A DNA stretch of 64,000 bases from Pegoplata infirma (GCA_963921195.1 OY992538.1:88845904-88909903); one strand, 5' to 3'; shown: positions 51,006 to 62,817, counted from the stretch's first letter. The notes: generated from the sequence alone by a model not told the origin. A program made the numbers and translations.

Positions 51006-52368
51006 TGAGGCATTCCACACCAAATGTTCAGCAAAAAAAAAGTGATGTCGTGTAAATATGAATTCAATTGCAAAGTATTCGCCCTTAGGGTACTATTAAA
51101 TAACAAAAATAAAATTTAAGATTTTTCAAAAAGTGGGCCTTGGAGGCATGGTCAAAAATTGAAAATTTCAGCATTTTTTGCCTAAGTATCCTTATTTCAA
51201 TATTTATGCCAATGAAATGAAATACAGTGATGTCTTTAAAATAAAAGTTTTTTATAGATTTTTGTATGGGCTATCGATTAAAAAAATAAAAATAGGAAAA
51301 TTTTCAGAAGAAGTTCTGAATTTTTTAAATTTAAACTTAAACTTTATTTATCAAAAAACATGCCACAATTTTATTTCTTTTTTAAATGCTTAAAAATTAG
51401 TTAAGGTGTATATCTATCCGTTCTGAAATTTTCAGAGATGCATTTTTCCTTGTTTTCGAGAAAAAAAATGTTGAACATTGCACTATGCTTATAATTTACA
51501 ATAATGGGGTATATTACGTATGCGAATGAGTAATATTAACTCTTAAAAAACATTTAAAATAGAGATGTTTTCGTGGGTGAGTTTTTTTTTACGTTCACGT
51601 ACGGTCACGAAGGAAAAGTTTTAGTCACGCACGATTTTTCATTTTCCTCACGTTCACGTACGCTCACGTGAGTAGAAAAAAATGTTGTCACGGGCACGAT
51701 ACTCACGTGAGCGTGACTGAGTGTGAGCAAAATTAATTATCATGTGTGATTAAAATAATTTCCTTGGTGAGAGTTCGTGATGGTAAAAAAAACTTACCCA
51801 CGATCACATCTCTATTTTAAATGTTTTTTAAGAGTTAATATTACTCATTCGCATACTTAATATACCCTATTATTATAAATTATAAGCATAGTGCAATGTT
51901 CAACATTTTTTTTCTCGAAAACAAGGAAAAATGCATCTCTGAAAATTTCAGAACGGATAGATATACACCTTAACTAATTTTTAAACATTTAAAAAAGAAA
52001 TAAAATTGTGGCATGTTTTTTGATAAATAAAGATTAAGTTTAAATTTAAAAAATTCAGAACTTCTTCTGAAAATTTTCCAATTTTTATTTTTTTAATCGA
52101 TAGCCCATATAAAAATCTATAAAAAACTTTTATTTTAGAGACATCACTGTATTTCATTTCATTGGCATAAATATTGAAATAAGGATACTTAGGCAAAAAA
52201 TGCAGAAATTTTCAATTTTTGACCATGCCTCCAAGGCCCACTTTTTGAAAAATCTTAAATTTTATTTTTGTTATTTAATAGTACCCTAAGGGCGAATACT
52301 TTGCAAATGATAGCCCATTGAAACCACAATGGTTTTTCTGTAGTGGAACAGTTGGTGTGGAATGCCTC
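51006..52368. mobile_element. Complete TA-type foldback, 1,363 bp, with hAT-like core
   Basis: The ends TGAGGCATTCCACACCAA and TTGGTGTGGAATGCCTCA are flanked by TA (51004-51005, 52369-52370). Arms pair almost fully about 51687, for example 'GGGCCTTGGAGGCATGGTCA' with 'TGACCATGCCTCCAAGGCCC'. The loop (51560-51814) is TAGAGATG ... CATCTCTA with inverted CACG-rich repeats, related to the hAT MITE at 28577. Mirror-image short frames in the two arms are not genes. TA duplication and foldback form suggest a mariner-type MITE that contains or captured an hAT MITE. Confidence 0.85.
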
Positions 52369-52439
52369 ATATGTATTTCAAAAAAATTTTTGCAGATTTT
52401 AAAATATTTTTCAGTATTTTTAAAAACAATTTTTGACTA

Positions 52440-53215
52440 CACAATTTCCACTTTAATTTCAAATAATACAAATTATATTACGAAAAACTTACAATCATAT
52501 TTTAGAAACTTAAATTATATTTATAAAATTTCCAATTATATTTCCTAAATTTCTATTTCAGAAACTTCCACTTATATTTCAGAAATTTCCATTTATATTA
52601 CAAAAATTTCCAATTGTATTTAAGAAATTTACATTTGTATTTCCAAAAGTTTCTAAATACTTTTCAGAAAATTCCATTTGTATTTTAAAAATTTCCATTT
52701 TGATTTCAAAATTTTCAAATTTTTTTTTTGCTATTAGGAAAATTCTATTTAAATTTTAAAAAAATTCCATGTGTATTTTAGAAATTTCCAATTGTGTTTC
52801 AAAAATTTCTATTTCAAAATTTTCTAAACTCTTTCCAGAAAATTCATTTATATTTCCAAATAAATAATTTAGAAAATTTAAAATACAAATGTTAATTTCT
52901 TAAATACAGTTGGAAATTTCTGAAACAATAGATATTTCTGAAATATAAATGGAAATTTCTGAAATATAAATGGAAATTTTTGAAATACAAATGGAATTTT
53001 CTGATATATAAATAGAAATTTCTGAAATATAAATGGATATTTCTGAAATATAATTTGAATTTTCTGAAATAAAAGTGGAAATGGTATAATTCAGAACTTT
53101 GAACTTTTTTTGACATAAAAATGTTTAATTTTTTTTCAAATTGTATTTCAGAAATAGTCAATTGTATTTCAGAAACAGTAAATTGTATTCTAGATTTTTA
53201 AATTGTGTTCCAGAA
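52440..53215. repeat. Inverted minisatellite, unit about 'TTTCAGAAATTTCCATTTATA'
   Basis: From 52500 to 52830 the unit is 'TTTCCATTTATATTTCAGAAA' in variable form. From about 52890 to 53160 the same unit runs in the opposite orientation. The period is near 30 bases. The frame open on the minus strand at 52892-53161 (Tyr-Phe-Arg-Asn-Phe type repeats) is a product of the repeat. Confidence 0.8.
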
Positions 53216-53237
53216 AGAGTCAATTGTATAATAAGTA

Positions 53238-53400
53238 AGATACATGAATTCGCTGCATCTTTATTCTGCTTGAATCAGCACTTAAAAGATACATGAATTC
53301 ACTGCATCTTTATTCTGCTTAAATCAGCTCTGAAAAGATACATGAATTCACTGCATCTTTATAGCGCTTAATCAGCGCTATAAAAGTATGCTTTAATCAG
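53238..53400. repeat. 48-49 bp tandem repeat, 3-4 units
   Basis: The unit starts 'AAGATACATGAATTCACTGC' and ends '...TTAAATCAGC'. Three units start near 53238, 53286 and 53335, and a partial unit follows. Confidence 0.8.
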
Positions 53401-53837
53401 CGCTCTAAAAACACGTGATTTCAGTGCATCTTAAGAGCGCTTTTTCTGTGTATCCAACTAGCGCTCTAAAGTGGGACATCGCCTTAGAGAATCATGCATG
53501 AATTCAGCACGTTTGGAAGCGCTACTTGTCTCGGGATTCCTTTCCAAAAGCTGCTGCCAGTTCAGCAAAATTTCTGCTGGGTTGGATCAAATTATTATTA
53601 TATTATATTATATAACAATACAAAAACTACATATCGTCACCTAAAAGGTCCTAACAAACATTTTAATTACACGAAGGAACACAAAAAATGCTCAGACTTC
53701 CGAACAGGGTTCGATAAAAACACTAACGAACGGTACGTTAGTGTTCTGTGCTGAACTATGCCGATGGAAATACGCAAACACATTTCCAAAAAATACAGAA
53801 ACACTAAAAATTATTTTAAGCGGTTGTGTTCGTCACA
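53401..53837. other. Unannotated stretch with a hairpin and a foldback-end fragment
   Basis: 'CACGAAGGAACACAAAAAAT' at 53669, preceded by TTA, is a solo end of the family at 14041-14854. A short hairpin ACACTAACGAACG ... CGTTAGTGT lies at 53720-53742. A frame of 86 codons at 53494-53754 has no recognisable domain. I see no other gene signal. Confidence 0.45.
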
Positions 53838-54005
53838 CTTTTTTTTCATCAATTTTTTTTCATCAATTTTTTTTTTCTATCAATTTTTTTTTCATCAATT
53901 TTTTTTTTCCATTAATTTTTTTCATCAAATTTTTTTTTTTTTTTTATCAATCTTTTTTTCCATGAATTTTTTTTTCATCAATTTTTTTTCATCAAACTTT
54001 TTTTT
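53838..54005. repeat. T-rich minisatellite, unit about T(8-9)CATCAA
   Basis: About ten units of 'TTTTTTTTCATCAAT'. The composition and unit match 4005-4560. Confidence 0.85.
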
Positions 54006-55680
54006 CTGTTGTTGGATCCTACATTCCTAATTTTAAGTTTTTATGACCTTTATTTAAGCATGGGATGCTATATTTCAAATTTCAAGCTAATAAAACCATT
54101 ATTTAAGTATATATAAAAAGTACCAAAATACCTTTTTTACCCGTTTTACCCCCATAGAATCAATATTTCAAAAAACCAAGCCTTAGTGGATCTATATTCC
54201 GGGAGATGCAGCTACATTCCAAATTTAAAATCTCTAGCTTCATTGGTTTGTGGAACTATAAAAAGTACTAACGTACCTGTTTTTGCACATTTTACCCCCT
54301 TAGAATCATCATTTTCAAAACCCAAGCCTTAGTGGACCTATTTTCCGGGAGGTGCATCTATATTCCAAATTTCAAGTCTCTAGCTTCAGTGGTTTGTGGT
54401 TATAAAAAGTACCAAAATACCTTTCTTGCCCTTCTCTTGAATCAACATTTCCAAAAACACAGCCTTAAAGGATCTATATTTCGGGAGGAGCACCTACATT
54501 CCAAATTTCAAGTCCCCATTTCGTTCCCTGTTTTATTCCATTTGATTCCCTGTTCCATTCCGATTAGTTCTATTTGGCTTTCATTCCGTTTCGAATATGC
54601 GCTTACATGCGCTAAAAAACAAAAAATTCTTTGTCTTCTTTAGAAATCTTATTTCGCTAAATGACCCTGCATTCTAAATTTAAAGTTTCCAGGACCATTA
54701 TTTCAGGAATTATAATAAGTACCAAAATATACTTTTTTACCCCCCTTAGAAACGAAATTTCGAAAAGTACTTTTACAGAATTTTCCCGTTGTTGGAACTA
54801 ACATTTTTATATTTTTTTGTAGGACCTTAATTTCAAAAAATTTAAAAAGTATCAAAGAACATTTTTTTACAACTTTTTACCCATAGGAGTCCGAATTTGC
54901 AGAAATTACTTTTTTGGGAATGTTTTTCTGTTAGAGGATCCTACATTTCAAATTTCAAATTAATAGGATTTTTTTTTTTTCAGAAAAAATAAAAAGTACC
55001 AAAGTGCTCGCTTTTTACCCCCCTTAGAATCGGTATTCCGAAAAAGTACTTTTTCAGATTATTTTTCGTTGTTGGAAACAACATTGCAAATTTTAATTTT
55101 TTTGTAAGACTTTAATTTCAAAAAACAAAAAAAGTACCAATGTACAATGTTCTACCCCTCTTTACCAGAAAGTACTTTTTCCTTTAGAGGATCCTATATT
55201 CTAATTTTCGAATTAAAAGGATTTTTTTTTTTTAGAAAAAATTAAAAGTACCAAAGTACTCGCTTTTTTATCCCCCTTAGAATCGGAACTTCGAAAAAGT
55301 ACGTTTTCTGAATTTTTTCCGTTGTTGGAACCACCATTGCAAATTTTAATATTTTTGCGGGTACTTAATTTCAAAAAATATAAAAAGTACCATAGTACCA
55401 TTTTTTACCCCTTTTTACCCTTAGGAATCCGAATTTCCAGAAAGTCCTTTTTTTGGGAATGTTTTTCCGTTAGAGGATCCTACATTTCAAATTTCAAAAT
55501 AATTTAATTTTTTTCAGAAAAAATAAAAAGTACCAAAGTACTCGCTTTTGCCCTTTTTCAACCCTTCGTTTTAACCCCTTAAAATCAACATTTCCAAAAA
55601 CCCAGCTTTAGCGGATATATATTCCGGGAGGTGAAACTACAATTCAAATTTCAAGACTCTAGCTTCAGTGGTTTGGGCTG
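54006..55680. repeat. Degenerate tandem repeat, half-unit about 130 bp, dimer about 265 bp
   Basis: Recurring blocks are 'GTTGTTGGAACC' alternating with 'GTTAGAGGATCCTACATTTC', then 'AAAAAGTACCAAAGTAC', 'TTTTTACCCCCCTTAGAATC' and 'TTTCGAAAAAGTAC'. Start points near 54790, 55060 and 55320 give a dimer of about 265 bp. The earlier part (54006-54700) is a more diverged version. The short open frames are repeat products. Confidence 0.75.
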
Positions 55681-55765
55681 TGGGATGATGCGTGATTAGT
55701 ATGTCAGTCAGTCATCAGTCATCAGTCAGTCACGTAACTACTTTATATATATAGATAGATTTCTG
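55681..55765 (+). repeat. (TCAG)n plus (TA)n cassette at the end of the tandem array
   Basis: 'GTCAGTCAGTCATCAGTCAT' repeats are followed by 'CTTTATATATATAGATAGAT'. This is a second pairing of a tetranucleotide run with a TA run, analogous to but different from the mini-me cassette. Confidence 0.75.
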
Positions 55766-56819
55766 AATTAATGTATTCAAATAAATTAAAATGAAAAAAA
55801 TCTGGTTTGTTGAAAATTTGCAATTTAATAGTTAAAAAAATAAAAAAAAAATTTGATCAAAGCAATAATTGAATCATTTAAATTTTGTGTGTAGAATCGG
55901 TCGGATGAGCCACAAAATCTGAAGTTGTTTAAAACCTTTTCATCATCATATTTATAAAAAGTTTCATCACATTAAAATGGCTTTTCAAAAATATGTTTTA
56001 GTTTTCTTTCAGTGTGATGTTCATTCGTACATGTTTGCTTTAGCTACATTTTTGAAATCACCATCATCATCATCACTGAATTCATCAACAAAATAATAAC
56101 CAGTATAATACAGTCATCAGCACTGCAAAAGCATGTTGATTAGGATGGTCCAAAATGAAATTTTTATTAAAATCTTGAGCTCCACAAGGCTGCCCCGTAT
56201 ACTTGGTGCCTAACAACTCCCTGTGCAAAGTTTCCGGCGAATTCGATAAGGTTTAGAGGTCGCTCACTTTACCGACTTTCATAATTACATTTGTGTGGAG
56301 TTTTCACACAAAAAATTGGGTTAACTTTAAAGTGGCATCCTCCCTACACTATATGATTAATATTAAAATCTTTTTGGAATCTGAACCCGAATTTAATGCA
56401 GATTACGAATCTGTGCTAAAATATAAAAAATTATGAGTACTTTTGCAGTTATTCGCGATTTTAAAAAAACTAGAAAAAATCCAGGATTTTAATGATTTTT
56501 TTTAAATTATCTTAAAATGATTCAATTGGAAAATCCAAGTTATTGGATGTGTTTAATATACTGACCATGAGCTTTAATTGTGCAAAGGAAATTAATTTAA
56601 TCTGCAAACGATAATTGATATCCTCGCAAATGATCGCAAAATTGTAGTTATTTTAGTTTTCCGCTAATAGTAGGTTAGGGGTGGTGGAGCCTAAAATTCA
56701 GACTCCTCGCATAGACCGACTGGTCCATAGCGATTTTACGCTAATAGTAAGTTAATTACATATATTATATTTATTAAAACAAATGGTACTGGATATATGA
56801 TTAATGTCATATTAATGCA
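55766..56819. other. AT-rich stretch, no gene seen
   Basis: 'TAGGATGGTCCAAAATGAAA' at about 56151 looks like an hAT-type (YARNG) terminus, but I could not find its partner. Part of 56160-56700 is somewhat less AT-rich. No coding region is recognised. Confidence 0.4.
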
Positions 56820-58426
56820 AAACAAGTGAGAGTGTTAAATTCGGCTGTGCCGAATCTTTTATACACTAAAAAAAAAACTGTAATGTTAGCAAAAAAAGCT
56901 TGTAAACCTACAAGAAATCCACAATTTTTTTGGTAAAGTTAGCAAAAATGTTTTGCCAAAAATAAGTTAACTGAAAATTTTCTATTTCGACTTAGTTTAT
57001 ACACATTTGAGGATCCCATTGGGTTCGGACCCGATAGGTCCAGACCCCGATGGGCCTAGAACTTGTTGGGTTCCTTAAGAATAGTCATAGTTTTTGATCC
57101 AAAATTTGTGTCCGTTTTACTCTACCTTCCTTAGTTTTTGAGATACGTGAATTTAGGGGACCACTGGGATTTCTAGAATTAAAAAAACTCGATAACTTCA
57201 AAAATATTACTCGGAGAGCTTTTGGTTATTTTGTGGTATTTTTCTACATGTTGGGAGCTACAAAAATGCTCTTGGACTTTTTATCGTATCGGCAATATTT
57301 ACCGAGCTAAAAGCATTTTAAAGTTTTCGGGAATACTAGTTTTTTTGGATCCAAAGTTATGACCCATTAGAGTCCACACATGTGAAGAGGACCGGCTATA
57401 CTATGGCGAGCCCGAGAACAAAAACAAAAATGGATTCAAAGTTGTGACCCATTAGAGTCCACGAGCCCGAGAACAAAAATGGCCTCCATTTTTCTCTATC
57501 TGGCTTAGTTTCCGAGATAGCGCCATTTTAAGTTTTCTTAAAAAAAAAATTTACAATTTATTTTTGCTAATATTAGCAAAAAAGCTTGTAAAAATTTGAT
57601 CAACTCAATTTTAAATTTAGAAAAAAAAATTAGTTGAAATTTTGTTTAAAATTACTAATACGCTAAATGAAGTTTACAAGATATTTTTGCTAACATGCTA
57701 ATCTCAACTAAAAATTTGCTAAAGGTTAGCTACTAACATTAGCAAAAAAAATTTGTAAATCTACTAATGTATTATTTTGAGTGTGTCCTCCAACATGCTA
57801 AAAAAAAATAAGGGGCGTCTTTTTGGGGTAGGGTGGGGGGCTTCAGTGGGGCGATGGGGGATACCTCCTCCTCTCGAAAAATGTTTACTAATTAATTTAA
57901 TATGCTTTTGCACTAAAGTTACACAATTTTATCATTATTTAAATTATTTTTTTTATATCCACGCCACAAAAAGGGTGGCGGGCTAAAAAAAATAATTTTT
58001 TATCCCCCCCGGTCCTATTGCAGGACTCTGAAATTTTTCTTGCATAAACATTTTTTTATTTGTTTAACAAAAATATAAAAAACACTTCAAAAAAATCGTG
58101 TTTTGCAGAGGTTGGTTTAGTTCCTCAAGGGGGAACTTTTTCCCCCCAGTGCGATTTTGCCCATTTACGAACTTAACCTGCCTAGTACCACAACACATAT
58201 TCGTGCCAAATTTCGGAAGGGTAACTCTTTTATTTTGGACTGCACCGTGCCATCTACAGACAGACGGACGGATGGACAGACGGACGGACATTCACAGAAT
58301 GTCTTAGAATCGATCATGGATCAATAATATATATACTTTATGGGGTCCCCGACCGAAATTTCGATGCTTTACAAACTGAATGACAAAGTGAGTACAACCC
58401 CATACTGTGGTTGGCGGGTATACAAA
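56820..58426 (-). mobile_element. Mini-me-like element, type C, interrupted by a MITE
   Basis: The left terminus AACAAGTGAGAGTGTTAAAT with hairpin ATTCGGCTGTGCCGAAT is the 3' end. Then come 'CCTCCAACATG', a 'TATCCACGCC' region, 'GGTTGGTTTAGTTCCTCAAG', a short GACG/GACA tract (58256-58291), 'TAATATATATACTTTATGG' and the closing 'CATACTGTGGTTGGCGGGTA'. A second complete copy lies at 62818-63535. The open frames on both strands at 58064-58307 cover the tract and its flank and are not genes. Confidence 0.8.
56864..57783. mobile_element. CACTY-ended MITE, 920 bp
   Basis: The left end CACTAAAAAAAAAACTGTAA and right end ATGTATTATTTTGAGTG are imperfect inverted repeats with shared 'TTAGCAAAAAAAGCTTGTAA'-type blocks. 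It is inserted in the terminal region of the type C element, between 'CCGAATCTTTTATA' and 'TCCTCCAACATG'. The uninterrupted version of that site is seen at 62850-62875. The internal 57000-57540 part is less AT-rich but has no open frame of interest. Confidence 0.7.
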
Positions 58427-58923
58427 TCATATGCACAGTGGGAAATTGTGTCAAAATAAAAATTTTAAAATATTAAAATATCGTCAATATGTCTTGGATT
58501 TATTAAATTTTATTTCATAATATGTGCCAAAAAATATTATTTTTTCAAATATCGCGAAAATTCGCGAAAACAACGATTCTGAATTGAATTTGGATTTCAT
58601 AATCGTAACCTACACCAATGATTTAATAGATTTGATGATAAACTTTAGCGGCTTTGAGCGACCTTAAGAAAAAACTTTTTTTAACTGGTTTTTTTGACAG
58701 AACTTATTGTTTTTCAAGTAGGTATAATTGTAGCCTTGTGGAGCTCGCGATTTACAACATTTTGTTTTTTAGAACCACTCTAATGTTGATGTGTTATTTT
58801 TTTCTTATACCAGCAGTTGTGGCAACCAAAAAATAGTCAGTAATAAAATGTAGTTAAATATATAAAGTAACAATCGAACAACAACGTAAACAAAATGTTG
58901 CAATATTGCAGTAAAACATATTT
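58427..58923. other. AT-rich spacer, no gene seen
   Basis: A frame of 60 codons on plus at 58654-58836 has no recognised motif. Confidence 0.45.
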
Positions 58924-59650
58924 AAACAAGTAAGAAAGTTATAGTCGGTCAAGACAGACCATATGACCGACCAAGTCCAAACATAAACCAATTGGATCTA
59001 TCTTTTTTTTAGATCTGTATTTAGTGTAGAAAACACAAACCGATAAAATTTTAGTGGAATTGGTTTATTTTTTTGACAATAGACCGATTTAACTGAATAT
59101 TGGTCGAAATTTTTATATGGGGGACTAAGTCCAAAAATAGTCCAATTATATTCCGATTTGATTCAGTTACTAAAGTACACGTTTTACACCTAAAAATAAA
59201 ATTGATATCAAATATTTCGATTTTTATGAATTTTGAAGGAATTATGTGAATAACGGGAGGGTGGTTTGTGTGGGGTCTACCCGAAGCAACGATGATTCGC
59301 GCAATTTGATAACCGGTTATATTTCAAAGCGATATCTATTATAATACGGTTATTACAGTCATTTAAGCCCAATTCAAAGGGGTCGTTTCCAATTTCAATA
59401 GGATTCGTCCTTGGGCCAAAAGATGCTTAAGTTTCAAATTACAAGTGAATTGATTGAAAATTGCTACCTGTATCGTGCTTAAACCGATAGATGGACAGAC
59501 GGACTGACGGACATCGCTAAATCGACCCAAAAAGTAATTCTGAGTCGATCGGTATACTTGAAGGTAGGTCTAGGACCAATATTTCGGGTAGTTACAAGCA
59601 TTAGCACAAACTAATTATACCCTGTACCACAGAGTGGTGTAGGGTATAAC
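58924..59650 (-). mobile_element. Mini-me-like element, type B, inverted and uninterrupted
   Basis: It reads from 'AACAAGTAAGAAAGTTATAG' to 'CACAGAGTGGTGTAGGGTAT', the reverse complement of 16526-18752 without the hAT insertion. The (GACR)n tract is only 5-6 units (59491-59513). It preserves the equivalent of the empty hAT site near 59340-59400, in decayed form. Confidence 0.8.
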
Positions 59651-60361
59651 TAATGAATATATGTATTAGAGTGGCAGCTATTTTGCAAAACTTCGAATTT
59701 CAAGGAGTGTGCGGCAATTTTTTTTTTACATTTGGAATAAAAATGATATGCTAAAAATTTCAGCCAAATCGGACAACGTTAACACGAAACGCATCGAGGT
59801 CAAAGGTCAAACACACGAAAATAGTCATATTTTGATGAAAAACATTGAATAAATGGTATTGTTTCTTGAATATATTGTTAAAAAGTGGTACAAGAGTTGT
59901 TTTAAGTATAAGAAGATATATTTAAAAAATTTGGGTTTTTAAAAATTAAACCTTACAAGCCTTTCGGAGTCAAAATAACCCAAATTTTACAAAATGACCA
60001 TTAAAACACGAAAATCAGCCCAAATTTTCTAAATTTATTGAAAAAAAAACCAATGGAAAACGATATTTACATTCTATTCGATCATAAATACTCAGATATA
60101 AAATACTGTCTTTCTAGGATGTCATTCACACATTTCATGGTAAGGCCAAAAATATGCATTATATTTGGCGTGGTTCACAAAACTGAATTTTAAATTTTTT
60201 TTAAATTTTCATAAACAATATTATGAAAAATGCTGAAAAAACTACAGAATCTTATAAAATATATGTTAGCATATAAAAAAAAATTTTTGGGGGATATCCC
60301 TCGGATATTTGGGCGGGGCAGCGATGTCAAATGTCCCAGCACGTCAAAGTTGCTTAATTAG
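59651..60361. other. AT-rich stretch, no gene seen
   Basis: 'TAGAGTGGCAGCTATTTTGC' at about 59668 could be an hAT-type end without a visible partner. Otherwise no feature is recognised. Confidence 0.4.
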
Positions 60362-61240
60362 TTTTTATACCCTCCACTCTAGTGATAGAGGGTATATATA
60401 AGTTTGTCATTCCGTGTGTAACACCTCGAAATATTGGTCTAGGACCCCATAAAGTATATATATTCATGATCGTCGATCGATTCTAAGTCGATCTAACGAT
60501 GTCCGTCCGTCCGTCCGTCCGTCCGTCCGTCCGTCCGTCCGTCTGTCTGTCTGTCAGTCAGTCCGTCTGTAGAAAACACGCTAACTTTTGAAAGACTTCA
60601 CGTAGGCTCCTGAAGTTTGGCATATATGTTGGGCATTTACCTGTTCAGGTTGGTTTTGCAACATTGCAAAATCGGTCGAATGGTTCAAAAGCTATGAGCA
60701 AAAGACTGAATTTCGGGGTTTTTCGTGGATTTACGAGATAAAAATACGCTTACTTTCGAAAGGAAATTCTGAGGATTCTGAAGCTTGGTATATATATTTG
60801 TCGTTCCCCTGGCCTAGTTTCTTTTGAATTTCAGCTAAAGCGGTCCAGTGGTTCAAAAGTTATTAGCAAAACCGTGAATTTCATATTGGTTTCGCCTTAA
60901 ATTTACGTGTTGAAAACCCGTTAAACATGTTGTAAAGACATTGGTAAGTCACATAAATATTTTACAACGTATTTTTTTCTCTCAAAAATATGTTTACACT
61001 AAAAAAAGAGAAATACACTCAAAAAAAATTTTACACTCAAAAAAAACTTTGCACTCAAAAAAAATTTAGTAAATTATTTTTTTTTTCAAACATTACTAAA
61101 AAAAGTTTTTTTACACAAAACAAAATATTTCTAATCAAAAATATTATTTTTCACGTTAGAAAATTTACTATCACTTAAAAAGGGCATTGTGGAGGGTATT
61201 CATAGATTCGGCCAAGCCGAATTTAATTTTCTATTTGTTT
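60362..61240 (+). mobile_element. Mini-me / DINE-1-like element, type A (third copy, intact plan)
   Basis: It has the whole type A layout at 879 bp: hairpin ATACCCTCCACTCTAGTG, 'AAATATTGGTCTAGGACCCC', 'TATATATATTCATGATCG', the GTCY tract (60501-60570, about 17 units with one GTCA pair), the paired sub-repeats, the ACACTCAAAA block, and the 3' hairpin ATTCGGCCAAGCCGAAT. It serves as the reference for the expanded copy. Confidence 0.85.
60501..60570 (+). repeat. (GTCY)n tract, about 17 units
   Basis: About ten GTCC units are followed by GTCT, two GTCA and final GTCC/GTCT units. The interruptions contrast with the pure 6-kb tract. Confidence 0.93.
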
Positions 61241-61249
61241 ATCCTAGTT

Positions 61250-61497
61250 TTGAGATCATAGTTCATTTCTACTCTAACGCTTTATACCAGATTTTTATTC
61301 CACCTAACGGCTGCTGTGCAGGCTTTCAAAAAAGGCAAAAATGGCATTTTTCGCATTTTCAACCGCGAATAATTAAAATTCTAGACGTGATGGAAAAATT
61401 TGGAGCACAGATTTGGAATCAGCGAGTCAAAATCTTAAAACATTTTCTATTAAACTTCAAATCGGAACCGAAAACCTTCGATTTGTTGAGCGGTGTT
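61250..61497. mobile_element. CACCG foldback, right-arm fragment
   Basis: It matches 45660-45903, from 'TACTCTAACGCTTTATACCA' to the end 'TGTTGAGCGGTG' followed by TTA. The left arm is absent. A frame of 104 codons crosses it but is only repeat sequence. Confidence 0.8.
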
Positions 61498-61879
61498 ATC
61501 TAAGGCAGGCTTTCAAGGTCAACTTTTTCTAGTAATTTAACAAAGTTTTCTTTTAAATGTAGAAACTTATTTTAGTATACAAAGTACTTATAATTGAATC
61601 TAACAGAATATGAGGTAGCAGTCTCAGATTCTGAGACCTATAGAATAAGTGTCAGGTTCTAAGACATTTTTGTTATAGAAAAAGTGTCAAATTTTGAGAC
61701 TTTTTCTTATAGAAACAGTTTCAGATTCGGAGAAATTTTTCCTATTGACAAATTTGAGACTTTTGACATTTTTTCATATTCTGAGAATTTTTTCAATACG
61801 AAACTTGAAGAAAAAGATACTATTACAATTGATAGTTTCAATATATTACAAAAATGGAGCTCGTATTCTCGTATTTTAG
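61498..61879. repeat. Degenerate relative of the 35-bp satellite
   Basis: Between 61615 and 61800 units such as 'GTCTCAGATTCTGAGACCTA', 'TAGAAAAAGTGTCAAATTTTGAGACTTTTT' variants and 'TATAGAAACAGTTTCAGATT' repeat about every 35-40 bases. This is an ancestral or eroded version of the array at 47330-49190. Confidence 0.75.
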
Positions 61880-62170
61880 TTTTTAGTACCTTATAAGAGA
61901 GACATTTTATTTTAAATCACAATTCTTTAACCATTCAAATTTAAACTTAACTGAAAATGTCGAAAAAATTGTGAAAGTTAATAAAAAGATTAGTTATACC
62001 CATGTAGTAACTCTTTTTTCAAATTCATGGCCTTACCCATGTACAATTATCCAAAAATTTTATGAGACGTATTTCTAAACGCTAATGAATATATCCAGGT
62101 GAAGTTAGGCTCAATATCTAAAAACTTAATTTTGGAGCACCATATTAAATAAATAAAAATTAACAAAAAT
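61880..62170. repeat. Single-arm fragment of the foldback at 26250-27370
   Basis: 'AGAGACATTTTATTTTAAAT', 'TATGAGACGTATTTCTAAAC' and 'TTTGGAGCACCATATTAAAT' correspond to the right arm at 27060-27330. Confidence 0.65.
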
Positions 62171-62817
62171 GTGCGATTTTCAAAATTTGAAAAAAATACA
62201 ACGAATTGTGATCAATAGGGCAAGTACTTTAATGAAAATGCATGTTTTTACTCGCCACTTTTATCATACAACAAACTAAATATTTATCCGAATCAAGAAA
62301 TTTGCAATAAAAGGGCATCGATTGCATATTTTTGCATCTTTTGGTATAAATGCATATTTTTGCATATTTTCATATAAATTGGACTTTTTTTCAATTTTTA
62401 TCAATATTTCATCAAAAGTTTCTTATGGAAAATTATTTTTATTTACAGAAATCATATTCTGACTTATTTATTATAGAAAATTGCTTCTGGAAGTAAAATG
62501 TTTAGATTCTGAAAAATGTTTCCTATTCTGATACATTTAACTAATCGTAAAGAATTTTTTTTTTTAATTTAAAATTTCCAACAGGAAAATTGCATTTTTT
62601 TTTGGACTTCGCTTAGAGTCAGATTGGGGTCTTTTGTCTTTGAGTTCATTTTATTGAATTCCGAAAAATTCCGAAAAAAGTGAAAAGAATTATTTTAAAA
62701 ACAATTTTTGTTCTGATAGAAAATATTTAATATTACGACTGGTTCTAAAAAAAATTTTACTTTAATAATTTTTTTTATAAAATTTTTTACTCCAGAAATA
62801 TTTTTTGACTCAAAGAA
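62171..62817. other. AT-rich stretch, no gene seen
   Basis: A short 'TTTTTGCATATTT' repeat occurs at 62325-62375. No element end or gene recognised. Confidence 0.45.

Noticed and set aside
52892..53161. Repetitive Tyr-Phe-Arg-Asn open frame as a possible secreted or structural protein
   Set aside because: It is produced by the minisatellite unit and lacks a conserved frame; the units vary in length.
54332..54643. 103-codon open frame as a small gene
   Set aside because: It sits in the degenerate tandem array and its peptide repeats the unit; no domain recognised.
58064..58307. Open frames on both strands near the GACG tract, also 63144-63404
   Set aside because: Both lie in mini-me type C elements and include the microsatellite; the same peptide appears in both because the element is repeated.
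60990..61503. Adjacent open frames as a two-gene unit
   Set aside because: The first is the ACACTCAAAA repeat block of a mini-me element and the second is an arm of the CACCG foldback.
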